Source: Chionoecetes opilio
Lineage: Eukaryota; Arthropoda; Malacostraca; Decapoda; Majidae
DNA: 64,000 nucleotides
NCBI GenBank assembly: GCA_016584305.1
Contig: JACEEZ010016456.1
Span: 140,001-204,000, forward strand
Direction: 5' to 3'
A program made the translations under genes and the position numbers. Shown here in pieces: positions 24,781 to 36,974 of the stretch; position 1 is the first letter of the stretch, and the number at the start of each line of letters is the position of its first letter. Below the pieces are notes generated by a model that ran no database searches, was not told the DNA's origin, and saw only the letters and a list, made by a program, of their open reading frames with translations.

Positions 24781-25099
24781 CTTTTTGGGCCTTCATCACG
24801 TCAACACCTGCTGCGTCTCCTGTAACACGTGTTGTTTCTATTCAGGCCATATGGTAAGCACCTGCTGTTTTTTCGTGTTTACGTGGGGTGTGTGTGAAGT
24901 TTTTTACCCATTCATGCTTCGTAATCCTTCTGTGAAGGGTTTTACGGGGATGAGTGTAGTTTTTCTTTATCCCTGGCCGGGGCCAGCTGTGTCTTAAATA
25001 TTTTCGGCTGGTGTCTGTGTCTGTGGTTTTTAAGCTACGCCCCAAGGGCGCGGCTTTTCACCCTTTTCCCCCCGGGGCATTATTTCCCCGCCAGGGCGT

Positions 25100-25590
25100 C
25101 CCTGGCCTGACACCTGGTCTCACGTGTAAGCTGAGATGGGCGGATGGTTACGTAGTTCCCCCAGCCACGCCCCTCCCCCCGCCCGGCCCTCCCATGGGCC
25201 GTGCGGGGGGGTTCGGTGGTTTCCTGGTCTGCCACGTGTAAGCTGAGAGGGGCGGATGGTTAGGGTAGTTCTCCCAGCCACGCCCCTCCCCCGCCCGGCC
25301 CTCCCATGGGGCCGGTGCGGGGGGTTCGGTGGTTCCTGGTCTGCCACGTGTAAGCTGAGATGGGCGGATGGTTACGTATTCTCCCAGCCACGCCCCCCCC
25401 GCCGGACCCTCCCTTGGGCTCGTGGGGGGGGTTTTGGGGTACCTGGTCTGCCACGCCCCGGGCCTGCCACGTGTGCGCTGAGATGGGCGGATGGTTACGT
25501 CGCTCTTGCTGGTGCCCAACCTTCCCCGCTCCTCGCCCGGACCCTCCCATGGGCCGGGTAGGGGAGTTGAGCGGTCCCTGGCGCCACGTC
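25100..25590 (+). repeat. DIRS leader tandem repeats with CACGTG and CCACGCCC boxes
   Basis: Four units of about 112-123 bp. Each has CACGTG (25121, 25233, 25345, 25468) followed by AGCTGAGATGGGCGGATGGT-type sequence. Three also have CCAGCCACGCCC, and CCTCCCATGGGCC-type blocks end them. CACGTG is an E-box and CCACGCCC a KLF/Sp-type box. Position upstream of the coding region suggests a promoter/enhancer array; that role is inference. Confidence 0.75.
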
Positions 25591-27064
25591 GACCCCCCCT
25601 CCCCCGACCATCCACTTACTGGGGGTCGGGGCAGTGCGTGTGGCGATGCAGGGGGGGGTTTTGGGGGCGTTTCGTGTTGCGTCTAGTCCCTTTCCCCCTC
25701 ACTGTTTTACCCTTCTTTCCAGCGGACAATTGTGAGGCCCAGGGCTGCTGGGTGTCTTTTAGGCCCCGAGGCCAACCAGTTCTGCTCCTCGCACGCTCCG
25801 TCCCTTCTGTCGGACCTTTTTCGCCCCGCCGATTGCCCGGTATGCTTTTGGATGGCTGCGGCTCATCTTCCCGGAGGGGGGTGCCCTGCTTTACGGGCGA
25901 GGCCTATGCTGCCCTCAAGGAGTGGTGGTCGAAGGCTTGAAGTCTCGCCAACGCAGCCCCCTTCCCGTCTGTCCTGGGCGGCCCGGTCTCTGGGTTCTCG
26001 GCTGGGCCTCGCCAAGTCGTCCATCTCCTCGTCTCGCACCCCCCGCCCCCCTGCCTCTGCTTCCATGAGCTCGGCGTCGATCGTCCCTGACGGTGGAGCA
26101 AGATCTGGCGGTCTCCCCTCAGTCCTCACCATGACCCGCGACTCCCAGGTCGAGGACTTGCCGGCTGGGTCTGTGGCCCCTTTACGGCTGGTCAGGCGTC
26201 TCCTGGGCCTTCCCCACCCTCACCTCCTGTGCCTCCGGGGTTGTCGGCTTGGATGCCCTTCAGTGAACTCCTTCATGGAAAGGGAATGGAGGGCCACTTA
26301 ACTTCCTGGGTCCCGGGAGCGTCGCAGGTCCCCATCGCCTGTTCCCTCTCACCGGTGCCTCCTTTGAGTCTGTGGTAGTCGAGGATGACTACCTGGTGTG
26401 CTCCGAGGGGGGAAGAGGATGCTGCCCTAACCCGTGCCCAAGCGACGACGGTTCGGGGACTTCCGCCCCCTGGCTTCCTGTCCGCCGGGCCCTTCCTCCG
26501 CCTTTTCTTCTGAGGTGCCTTCTAGGTGCACTTCCCCTCGTCCCGCTGCGGAGGATGCCTTGGGACTCCCTCCTTCTTCCTCCGTCCTGTTTACCGGGGC
26601 CCACCGATGCCACCGTCGATTGCTTGTGAGACGGTTGACGGGCGGCTTGTTGGGCCATCGGTCGTCTGGAGGACGGCTCCGGGGGCCCAGTTCCGGACTT
26701 GGAGGTGCGTCGCTCCCGGGTGGACGGGGGACAGGAGTCCTTCCTTTTACCGCCGTGCCTTTCTTTTCGCCTGAAACGCTCCCTCGAAGCAGCTGCGGTT
26801 TCTTCGGGCGGCCGCTTTGGATGCTCTGGCCCCCTTTAAACTGGCTGAGCCTAGTTTGGTCAGGGATGGTTTCCCCGTGCGTGGAGGGAAGCCAGGATGC
26901 CAGGTGGCTTTCTCTCGGGGGCCAAGACCGGTTGCCCGGGATGAAGGCCGGCCTGGACCCTGCCGAAGTGTGGAGAGGGGGTCCCACCAGTGTAAACCCG
27001 GGGGTCCTTCTCCGTCCTGGGCCCCGATCCCCGTTCCCCCGGGCCCTCTGGTGGCTTTCCACGT

Positions 27065-27500
27065 GTGATGGCTGTTTTCCTCCGGGTGTCCCGTTTTTTT
27101 CTGCCAAGGACCTCCCGTGGCGGGCCCGCAACCGGTGAAGGAGGAGCTTTTTCGCCGGGATTTCAGGAGCGGCAACACGCCTCCCTGTTGCCCTCTTCTG
27201 TTGCCTTCTTCAGTCAGCTGGCGGAGTGGCTCTCCTCCCTCGCCGTGGATCACTCTTCTCTCTCCCCGGCCTCCCGGTGGGATGTCTGTCGGCTTTGTGG
27301 GACCGCCTGTGAGGGCATTCGGCGCCTCCTCCTCCCGACGGTCCGCCCTGCCATTGACAGGGCCGTCACTGCCCGTTTGGGCCCTCTTCGGCGCGAGGCT
27401 TTTCGGGGCCTGCCGGAGCTGACTCGACAGCAGATTCTCCGGATTAGTCCCTTCGATTCGGAGGTCTTGTCGGGGCCCTCCTTGCAGCAGTGTCTCGCCT
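27065..27500 (+). pseudogene. DIRS gag-like region
   Basis: The plus-strand reading has SVAFFSQLAEWLSSLAVDHS, RLLLPTVRPAIDRAVTARLG, REAFRGLPELTRQQIL and FDSEVLSGPSLQQCL, a helical segment in the position expected for DIRS gag just upstream of the RT. Flanking frames 25700-27060 are GC-rich and probably belong to the same leader/gag region but are too frame-scrambled to define. Moderate confidence by position and composition only. Confidence 0.5.
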
Positions 27501-27939
27501 CAACCCCCCCACCGTCACTCTGGTGTCTACTCCGGCCCCCCCGGGCCGTCTCGGGCCGGGGGGGTTCCGGGAGGGGGGCCAGCAGTGTTCGTCGGGGCTC
27601 TTCTCGTCGGGAGGGCAGTCCGGGAGTGCTCACCCCCGTGTGGATGCCCCCAGGATCCTCGTCGTCCCAGTCGGGGTGGGCCTTCCGGGTTCAGGGGCTC
27701 TGGGTCTCGGGCCTTTCGGTCGGGGGCCGCTACTGTCCACAAGCCTTCCTCCAAGGGTCGCTCTCCCCTTTTGAGCCTCCCGTCCAGGGCCTCTTGTCCG
27801 GGTTTCGGGGAGCCTGGCCGCAGAGAGGTTGGGCCGCCAGGGTGGTTCGAAACGGTCTTTCTTGGCCCTGGATTGCCCTACCGCCCCCTTCGGCGACCTC
27901 CTTCTTGGACGCCGGTCTCCACAGTGCTCGCCGCCCCAC

Positions 27940-29010
27940 GTGTCGGACATGCACTCCTCCGGGGTAGTGGAGAAGGCGCGGGGGGAAAGGTCTTCCTTTC
28001 CCGCATTTTCATCGTACCCAAGAAGGACTCTTCGAAGGGCGGCTTATCTTGGACCTCAGCGCCTAAACGGGAAATTTGTTTCGCAACCACCGGTTCCGTA
28101 TGCTGACCTTGGCCCAGGTCCGCCTTCGGCTGAGGCAAGGGGACTGGATGGCGTCCCCTCGATCTCAAGGACGCCTAAATCAGTCCCCATTCATCCTCGG
28201 TTTCCGGCGCTTCCTGGCCTTCCAGGTGGGATCGGACACGTGGCAGTTCACCAGACTGCCCCTTCGGCCTTTTCCTCCGGCCGAGGGTTTTTACGCGGCC
28301 TCACCAAGGTGTGGCTCAGCGGATGGTGTCTGCAGGGGTCATTTGCCTCATGTATTGGACGATTGGCTGGTGGGCCGCCCCGTCTCAGGAGGAAGCGGTT
28401 GCATGCTGGACCGAGCTTTGGCGGTGGCGGGGGAGATGGGTTCCTATTCAAACAGGCGTCCGTCCTTACCCCTTTTCCCCGCATTACTTGGCTGGGCATG
28501 CATGGGACTCCCGTTCAGCTGCGGTCCGCATCTCGGGGGGGAAATGCGGCAAACCCTTTATCAACGCCCTTCCGGGCCTCGGGGGTCCCGTTTTTTGTCA
28601 AGGATCATTGGAGTCCCTCTCGCTCGCTCAACTTCGCCGCGAGTCACTTCCGTGGGCCTCTTCGTCTCCGTCGCCTTGTTTCCGGGTGGGGAAAAACAGC
28701 CGTTCGGTGGCGGGGGCCCGCGACTTTGCTCCGGGCCCGTCCCTCCCCTGGCCCTCACACTACTGGACGAGTGGTTGTGGAGGGCGGTTTCCCGCGTGGA
28801 CGGGGTGGTGCCTCCGCCCCCTACGGTCTTCGTGATGTCGGATGCGTCGGGCGTCCCGGGTTTGGGGCTACCAATCCTCCGAGGCCCGGGGGTTTCGGCG
28901 GGTGGTCGGGGTGGAAAACGCAGACTCCACATCAACGTCAGGAGCTGCTGGTCCCCTTCTCTTCCTCCGATCGAACCCCATCCAGATGGGACGGCTCTCG
29001 GGTTCGAGAT
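27940..29010 (+). pseudogene. DIRS reverse transcriptase / RNase H, broken
   Basis: Conserved pieces occur in order across frames: SRIFIVPKKDSSKGG (about 27995), LNGKFV, FRMLTLAQVRLRLRQGDWMA (28093-28152), FRRFLAFQVGSDTWQFT, AQRMVSAGV, and the catalytic HVLDDWLVGRP (about 28349-28381). The RNase H region shows VFVMSDASG (about 28827). This is the DIRS-type RT order. At least three frameshifts interrupt it, so no single protein is encoded. Confidence 0.85.
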
Positions 29011-29599
29011 GGACAACATGGTCGCGGTTTCCCTGTCTCGCCCGCCAAGGGATTCCAGATCCGCCCTTCTGTTGTCCTTTCGGGAGCGATTTCGGCCTGG
29101 GCGGCCCGTTTCCACCTTCATCGTCTGCCAGGTTTCCTGCCGGGAGTGGGAGAATGTGTGGGGTGGCGCCACTGTCTCCGTTCCAGGGCTCGTCGGTTTG
29201 AGTGGCCAGCTTCACCCGGAGCGCTTTTCGGCTCTCTGTCGGCGGGGGGGGGCATCCGGAGGTGGACCTCTTGCGGCCCGCCGCTGTGCCCAACTACAGG
29301 CTTTTGACGGGGGGACCGGACAGCTGCGGGAGGCCCGGACGCCCTCACGGAAGACGGAACAGGTGGCGCCATGTTTACCTGTTTCCGCCTCCCTGCACCA
29401 GTGGGCTCCTGAAGGTATGCAACAAACTGCGTTTTCCCACAGGGGCAGGTGACCATGGTGGCTCCCCTCTGGCCGGCGCCAACCGTGGTTCCCCGAACTG
29501 AAGGCCTGGGTCCCTCCCCGGTTCCTCTAGGGGCCCTCGCTTTGTTGGAGGAGCTCCCGGCAGGCTTCTTTCCACCTTGAGCTACACGCCTGGGTTTCC

Positions 29600-30560
29600 T
29601 CCGTACTCTCTCCGTCGGAAAGGTCTCGACGCGGTAGCGGAGGACATGTTGGCGGCTCCGCCCGTCCGTACGAGACAGTATCAGTCTCACCGGAAGGCCT
29701 TTCAGTCGTTCCTCAAACTCCAGGGCCTCCGGACGTCCTCTGAATCGGTCGTCCTGGATTCCTCTCCTTCCTGGCCACGACCGTGGGAGGTCCCCGTACT
29801 CCTGCACCTCACTGCGGGGCCCCGGGCTGACCCCTCAAATACGGTGGGGTTTGGTCCTGCCGGCGTTCTGTGCCCTGTTTGAAGAGGGTTTGTCCAAACC
29901 CAAAACCCCCCTCCCCGTCCCTCCTGGCCCCTTCTGGTCCCTGGAGAAGGTTCTCCGGTTCCTGCAGGGCGACCAGTTTTTGGGGCGGACGCTGCCGGAC
30001 CCTCGCCCCTTTCAGAAAAGGGCCCTTTTTCCTGGTGGCCCTGGGGCGGGTTTTACGGGGTTTCGGGGCTTCTCCTGAGGCGCTGACCCGTTCCGCCAGT
30101 GGACGCCTTCTCGCGCGACGGCTCCCGCTGTCTCCCCCTCTCCCTCTCGCCCAAGGTGCTGGGTAAGAACGAGCGGCGGAAACCACCTCTCCAACCGGTC
30201 CCCTCATTCCGGCTTGGTCTGCTGGGACGCCGCACACCCCTTGTGCCCGGTTTCGGCGCTCCGGGTGTTACCTGATGCTTCCGAGCCCTGGCGTGCGACC
30301 TGCAGTTCCTCGTTCCGGATCCTTCACTGGTCTCCCCTCACCACCAGGGGGATGCCGGCCGGCTCCGGGGCGTCCATCGAGTCGGCGGATCCGGGTCACG
30401 CCCCTCGCGCCCATGACGTCCGGGTGTTGCTGCGTCTCTGGCCTTCCTCCGCACCCTTCCTTGGAGAGGGTACGGGAAGGGGGACAGTGGAGTACGGCCT
30501 CGTCTTCTTGGCTCGTTACCTGTCCACTCCGTCGTGGAACCCCTGTGTGCCCTGGGACTT
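29600..30560 (+). pseudogene. DIRS tyrosine recombinase, broken
   Basis: The N-terminal core-binding segment reads VRTRQYQSHRKAFQSFLKLQ (about 29665). The catalytic part gives TTRGMPAGS...IESADPGHAPRAHDVR, where HDVR is the His-x-x-Arg motif, and ARYLSTP with the candidate nucleophile Tyr (about 30516). The enzyme integrates circular cDNA without target duplication. Frameshifts separate the blocks (near 29830 and 30230). Confidence 0.8.
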
Positions 30561-30879
30561 CCCTCCGTCCCGAGGGCTGGGTGGTGGACGCCGGGCCTCC
30601 ATTGACGTCCTCCGCTTGATTCGGGTGGAGTATACCCAGTGGTATCGTTTGTTCTTGTGCAGTTTTCCTCTTTTGCCTCCCCGCGGGGGGGTCGGGGCTT
30701 CTTGCCCCGTCTCCATGGCAGGGGAGGGTTAGGACTAGCTCTAAGGGACCTAAATGACGGCTTGAATTTTGAAAGCCTTATTTTTGGGTCCCTGACGGGG
30801 CTAGTGACCGGCCTTCGCCTTCCCACACTTTCCTTCCCCGCCAAGTTTCAGCCCCTCTCACCCGGGGATGATTTTTGGG

Positions 30880-31098
30880 TGGTTTTATGGCTCCGATCCG
30901 GCTGGCGGACGCCGGCCTCGGTCGAATGGCACGGCGTTGCCAGGACGTAAAGTTTCTTTTTTCAGATACTAGTGTAGCCTGGTAATGTGTTACCCGATGT
31001 TGGAATGGTTGCCTGTATACCCAGGTTTTGCCCTGGGTGGCGATCTTTTCCTATCCTATAGCTTAGTGCACTAGGCTCGTCCCGGGACCCAAAATAGG
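30880..31098 (-). repeat. DIRS right inverted terminal repeat
   Basis: Reverse complement of the left repeat at 24567-24780. It follows the recombinase at about 320 bp. Confidence 0.9.
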
Positions 31099-31369
31099 CT
31101 TTTCAAAACTTCAAAGCCGTCATTATTACTGGTACAATTAAGTCTTATCTGGCCGAGCGAGGGGCGGGCCGCGCCGGAAGGCACCCACACACACCAAACG
31201 GCAGGCCGCGCGGACGGAATTTTCAAACGCCGACTGATTTTCATTTGGCCGCTGCGACAGGGGGCCCCGCCGGATGAAAACAAACCCCACACACACACCG
31301 GCCGCCCTGCCACGCCCTTTTCGTCGGCCGGACAGGCCGCGCCGGGTGTGTGTGGCCGGCTTGGGATCA

Positions 31370-32180
31370 AAGCAAAATATAAAAATGTGAACCAAACTTT
31401 TAATGCTCAACCTTTTGTCCATGCAGTTATACTCAAATTTTTACATTGATGGGTTAGCTGCTGTAAAAAGAAAAAGAAAGAAGGTAAATAGGCAAAGTAT
31501 ATTCAAACCATGGAGCTATAATAATAAGGAGAGGCCATGACGTCACTTCAGTGAAGCCAGCTCTGGCTCCGCCCCTTTGCTCAAAGACATACAGAGAGTC
31601 GGACAGTGACCCAAAACAATGCTCTTCGGAAGGTACGTGCGCCACTCACAGACAACTACATTTTACCATCATGCAGGCTTGCTCTACATATGACTACATC
31701 CAGAGAACCAGGAATGATAGCTTTAACATTTCATCGGTACGTTACAGAGATTTCGTGGCGAAACATTGTTTAAGAGACTAGAAAACCTAGCTAGATCAAG
31801 AGCGCTTTAAGAGAATGCAGATGCTTGTTCTAGGAGTATTTCCAAGAAATTCACCTGTAATTCCTCTTTCATGACTTTTACACATAAACGAGTCATATGA
31901 CTGGAATGTAGGATTCGTGATGTGTCATCAGAAATATTATGAACACTTATTTATTTCCAAAAAACATGAGAAAAGCCTAAACCTTGGTGACTTCAGCACG
32001 CTACTAAGTCGCCGTGAACGATTTGTACTAATTTGGCTGCTGGTAACCTCATTTGTATTTCATTATTAGTGTTACTCAGTTATTGTTAGATGTGAACTGT
32101 GTGTTGACTGTAGTGACGAGCATTGTGTGACTATAGGTGATTAAATTTTACCAGGTTTCTTACCGAGTGGGCTTCCCAAC

Positions 32181-32182
<2 letters not shown>
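31370..32182. other. Unique-looking sequence with CRE-like motif
   Basis: TGACGTCA at about 31539-31546 and CCGCCCC at about 31571 lie 45-80 bases before an ATG (31620) whose short frame runs into a GTACGT donor-like site. That could be a promoter and first exon, but nothing downstream supports a gene. Confidence 0.3.
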
Positions 32183-32560
<378 letters not shown>

Positions 32561-33000
32561 AAAAACAGTTTCCTATTGTTGAAAAGCTGTGCAGATTTAC
32601 AGAAGATTACGGGCAAGGAATCCACTGCCACTTACTGCTAATGCACCAGTAATCATTTTTAGACATTTAATTGGGGAAATACAGCTACATTGTATTATGC
32701 AGTTACAAGTAATAACTAAGTATTAATGCTGCTCAAATAATATATTCAAATTAAAATACTTTGTTATATGCTGTTTCAAAAGTATTAATATTAGTGAGAG
32801 AAACAAGTGAATTTGGTAGGGAATTTCACATTTAACTGCCTCTTACATTAAACAAATATTTCTCTAAAATCCAGAGAAGGCTTGACATGTGTTTTTGTTA
32901 TTCAGGTTAGGTTATAATTAAAATTGTTAGGTTTGGTTAGGTTCAATTCACCTATTTTTCTTAATCTATTCATATTTTTAGATTTAGGTTAGGTTGTATT
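32561..33000. other. AT-rich spacer
   Basis: Contains several GGTTAGGTT words (32905-32995), possibly degenerate telomere-like or dispersed repeat sequence. No gene. Confidence 0.45.
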
Positions 33001-36000
33001 CATATTTTACCCTTTTTTTTCTTATTTTTTTTCTTTTATTTTCCCCACTTTCCCCCTGATTTTCGGGGCCCCCCACTATCGGGGGGTCAATTTTTTCCCA
33101 TGGTTTTTTTTAATTTTTTATTATTTTTTCCCAAAAAAATGGGGGATAAAAAAAACCCCCCAAAATGAACTAAAAACAACAAAAACAAAAACAACAAAAA
33201 CAAAACAGGCCTAACAAAAGGGAAAGAAAAAAAAAAAAATGGGAAAACCCAAATTTAAGGAAATATTAAATGCCCTTTTGCTTACCCTACTTAAATTGCT
33301 GCCAGCCTTTGTAAAACCAAAGCCAAAAAATCCGGCAAATGTGGGTTTTTGTTTTGTTATGCGGGTTTGCCGGGTGATATATATCGGGTGTAATAAAGGG
33401 GTTTTGTGATTTTTTGAAATTTATGAATCATGGTTTGTATTTGCAGTTTTGTGTTTGTTTTTGGTTTGATGTATGCCTAGAAAATGATAGCTTGTGCAGT
33501 TTTTTTGGAAGTTTGATTTTGCTTAAATTTTAAAGGTTTTTTTCCCAAAAGTTTCCCACACTCGGGTTCTCTCTCTCTCACTTTTCCTCTCTTCTCCTCT
33601 CTCTTTTCTTCTCCTCTCTCCTCTCTCCCTTTTCTCTCCTCTCTCTCTCTCTCCCCCTTCCCCTCTCTCTTTCTCTATCTCTCTCTTTGCTCTCCCCTCT
33701 CCCCCCTCTCTCTCTCTTTTCCTTGTTATTGAGACCCTTTTCCCCTTTGGGGCATTACCCTTTCCCCACTTTTTAAAATTTTTTATTTATGTAAATTTAA
33801 ACCTTCAGTTCATAAAAACCCGGGCTCCATTTGCAACCATTTATCCCCCCCCACAAAACTACCAACCTGCTTTAAAATTTTTGGAGAATAAAGTATTTAT
33901 TTTTAAACATTAACTGTTTATCCAAATAACAAATGATAAGCATAATTGAAGGAACGTGGATGTTAAAGTGAAGTCAGGGATTGACTTGGAATTTGGGCAT
34001 TGGGAAAATTTTTCTTCATTTTTCCCCGGGAATTTTTTTCCTAGAAATTTTTAAGGGAAAAAATTCAGAAGTCTACATGAAGATTTTGCTGTTTCCTGCT
34101 TTCAAATGTTAAATCCCTTTAAAATTTTTAATGGATAAAAAGGGATAAAGTTTTGGGGGAAAGGGAAAGCGGGGGGAAAACCAAATTTCTTTTTGCCGGG
34201 AACGGCAAAAGGGAAAGGGGAAATTTGTAGTTTTTTCTATAAAAACCAACCGTACATACAACTATTTTCCCATGCATTTTCAGTAATTTATAACTAAAAA
34301 TAGGTTTTATGTGGAAAAAACGGGCCCAAAAAAAACAATTTTCGGTGCCCAATGGGCCCCAGCAAAAATTACGTCACGGGTGTTTACCGGGGTGCATTGT
34401 GGAGGAAAAAGGTCGGGGTCGCCGGGGGGGACCTACGTGGGAAAGAAGACTACGACGATGAAAGTTTTTTCCGATTTGGGTTAGGGGAAAATTGATTTTT
34501 CCAGGGGGCTATTTTAAACCAACCCGTTCCCCCGCTGCAAGACTAGAGAAGACCTGAATGATGGCGATGGGGCAGGGGTATAAACCCCCAAAAACACAGC
34601 CCAAGCAAAAAGCCTCGTCAAGGGGGAAGCAAAAAGGGGGTGGGGAAACCCCCCTCCCACTTGTTTAACCTTTTTGACGGGGCTCTGCTGTGACCTGTTT
34701 TCCGGGTTTGAAAAGCCTCTCCCATATCAGCCTTTCATATCGATCGGGTTTTCTTATTTTTGTTTGCAAAGAACAGAGCTCGGAAAAGGGCCCAAATGAA
34801 ACCGGGAATACCCAATTTTCGCGCAAAACAACTCTAAATTCTTCCATTTTTCGTGTCTCCCCCTTTGTAGGTTTGTACTATTTCATGGTTATATAGTATT
34901 TATGTTCGTTCCTTTTTAAATTGAGTTCCTTTTGTTGTTTTTCCCCTCAGAATAATTTAAAAGGGTATCCATCTGGTTTAAGTGTTACTTGACAGTTGTT
35001 TATGCAACTTGTTTTTTTTGGGGTTATCAGATAAATGACTCCAAAAAAGGGGTGCCGGGGGTTAAGCAAGTTTTTGTTTTGGATGGAGAATCAGATAAAT
35101 GAAAAGCAAAAATTGGTGATGGTTTTTTGGGGAGAGATAAAATATAGAAAATACAAAATGGAAGCTCAATACCCATGTGTTTCAGATGACATGTAGAATA
35201 ATATAGCAGAAATTAAAAAGTTTTTTAAAATTGGGGGAAAAATGCAAATACTTTTTGTGGGGAGGAGGGGGAAAAATGAAAAATTAATGTGGCTAAAAAA
35301 TAAAATGCTAGTGTTTTTGGGAGAAACCAAAAAGTGAAGTTATTGAGTTTGAAGATACAAAAAGAAGAGAATTGAGAGCCAGAAGCAAAGGAAAATTAAA
35401 AAATTTAGGGAAAGGACAGGGAAAGGGCTCTATCATGTGAAAGGGATGGAGGCCCCCGGAAGGGGGGTAAAAAGAGGAGCCCTGCCTACCCAAGGGAAAG
35501 GGAAAATAGTGGGTCCTAGGGGGCGTGATGAGAGGACAGTGAGTAAGGAAAGGGGCTTAGGGAAGCATACTAGTGCCGAAAAGTAACATATGCAAATCAG
35601 ACCTTTGGGCGGGAATATATTTTCGGAGGGCCCAATTAAAATTCAAGCAGTTTTAAATGAGTTACTTGAGAGGTGTCTTTTGGGTGGAGTCCACAGATTT
35701 TCGTTTTGTATCAGCTTTATCCAAATTTCTTTTTATTTTCAACTTTTAAAAAATTGGTACAACCTAAAGAAGGAGTTCCCTCCCTACTTAATTCAAAAAC
35801 AATAGGAAAACAAAAAGTTTTCAGGAGGGATATTTAAGGACAAAGCGTTTTCTTTTTTCACTGGATAGCGCCCGCCCGCCTCCCCTTTATGACCCCCGAC
35901 TTTTCCCCCCAAAGCACCCGGTAAACCCAAAATGGACGTAGTTATGGGTTGGGTTTCCCTTTACGCGTGAGAAAAACCCAAAGTTTTGGGTGTACTAGGG

Positions 36001-36480
36001 GGCTCCGCCCCCCGGTTATGCTCCCCCCCCTTTCTTAAACCCGGGAGTGAACAGAACCCGTGAGGGCCCCCCTTATATAATAAAATCCCTGAAAACAAAT
36101 ACAATTTAATACTAGTTTTTTGGGGGGCGGTAGCGGATGGTTAAAAGTTTGATAAAAATGAAGTCGCCAGTTCTACGTTTCTTTGGGTTTTTTACGGGCG
36201 TGTGGTTGGGGTTAATATTTTTAAAATTTTTTACATCCATGATTTTAGGGAAAAATTAGAAGGGTCTTTTCGGGAAAATCCCGTGCATTTTGTGTATCTG
36301 TGTCATATTAGGGCTATAAATGAACAAATTAAAAAAATTAAACAGAGTGGCGACCTCACTATACCTACTACAGTAAAGTCGCCAGCTAGTATTTTAACCC
36401 AACAGTTGAGTCGCCAATAGATTTTTGCAAACAGTTTTTTTTGGAAAGTATGGACCATAAAGAGGGGAAAAAAAGTTGTT
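33001..36480. other. Homopolymer-inflated sequence, probable poor consensus
   Basis: Dense runs of 3-8 identical bases (for example GGGGCCCCCC, AAAACCC, TTTTTT) and very few open frames distinguish these 3.5 kb from both sides. A degraded (CT)n tract is recognisable at 33568-33720. I see no gene or element. It may be an unpolished long-read segment. Confidence 0.55.
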
Positions 36481-36974
36481 TACATTTTTTCATCGGCCAT
36501 GTTCACTATTTGGCAGCCATTTTTCAAAAGGGCTATCGCGTAGCTAAATATGCATTGTGATCAAGAACAGGGTTTGTGATGCAGCCCAGTACATATATGG
36601 TTCGTTTTTCCAGCATATAAAGCCATACTATTATAAAGGTAGGTAGATACTTGATATTAATTTTAAATATTAATGTTTCAATTAATATATCACCAATATT
36701 CCAGCAAAAGTGCTCACCAAAAATTAACGTGGAAGGATATTATAGTAGGCCTACGCATCATGCATGTATGTGTAAGACACCAAAATAGAGAGGTGTTTGG
36801 AGTTGTTTGATCTAGGAAAGATAGTTCAAGGTCACTAATCCGCACACAGCATGTTAGGAGTTATGATGTGGCGACGTTCGGATGGACGTAAGACAACCCA
36901 CACTTTTGCCTGTGGCATAAACAGTAAGAAAAACGTTTTTCCACTTAATCTTTAATCATTACGTTTGAACAAAT

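Larger units (their letters stand above)
24567..31098 (+). mobile_element. DIRS-like tyrosine-recombinase retrotransposon
   Basis: A 6.5-kb GC-rich unit bounded by inverted terminal repeats of about 215 bp (24567-24780 and 30880-31098). In order it has a leader with tandem repeats, gag-like sequence, RT/RNase H of DIRS type and a tyrosine recombinase, all on the plus strand. No TSD is expected for DIRS. Composition changes sharply at both ends. Frameshifts are too many for it to be active. Confidence 0.88.
22664..31363. mobile_element. Harbinger-like element remnant enclosing Tc1 and DIRS elements
   Basis: Near-identical ends in inverted orientation: AAGCCGGCCACACACACACC with GCGGCCTGTCCGGCCGAC at 22662-22707, and the reverse complement at about 31321-31363. 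Both ends contain further CACACACACCGGCCGCC blocks. No matching 3-bp TSD is visible, so the two ends may belong to one old element or to two copies. A likely protein start is at 22801. The interior is filled by two complete nested elements. Confidence 0.5.

Noticed and set aside
26434..27138. 234-codon frames on both strands in the DIRS region
   Set aside because: GC-rich sequence makes long chance frames; the two strands cannot both be real and neither shows a domain.
27829..29307. 492-codon plus-strand frame as an intact DIRS polyprotein
   Set aside because: Conserved RT and RNase H blocks lie in several frames; this frame holds only some of them.
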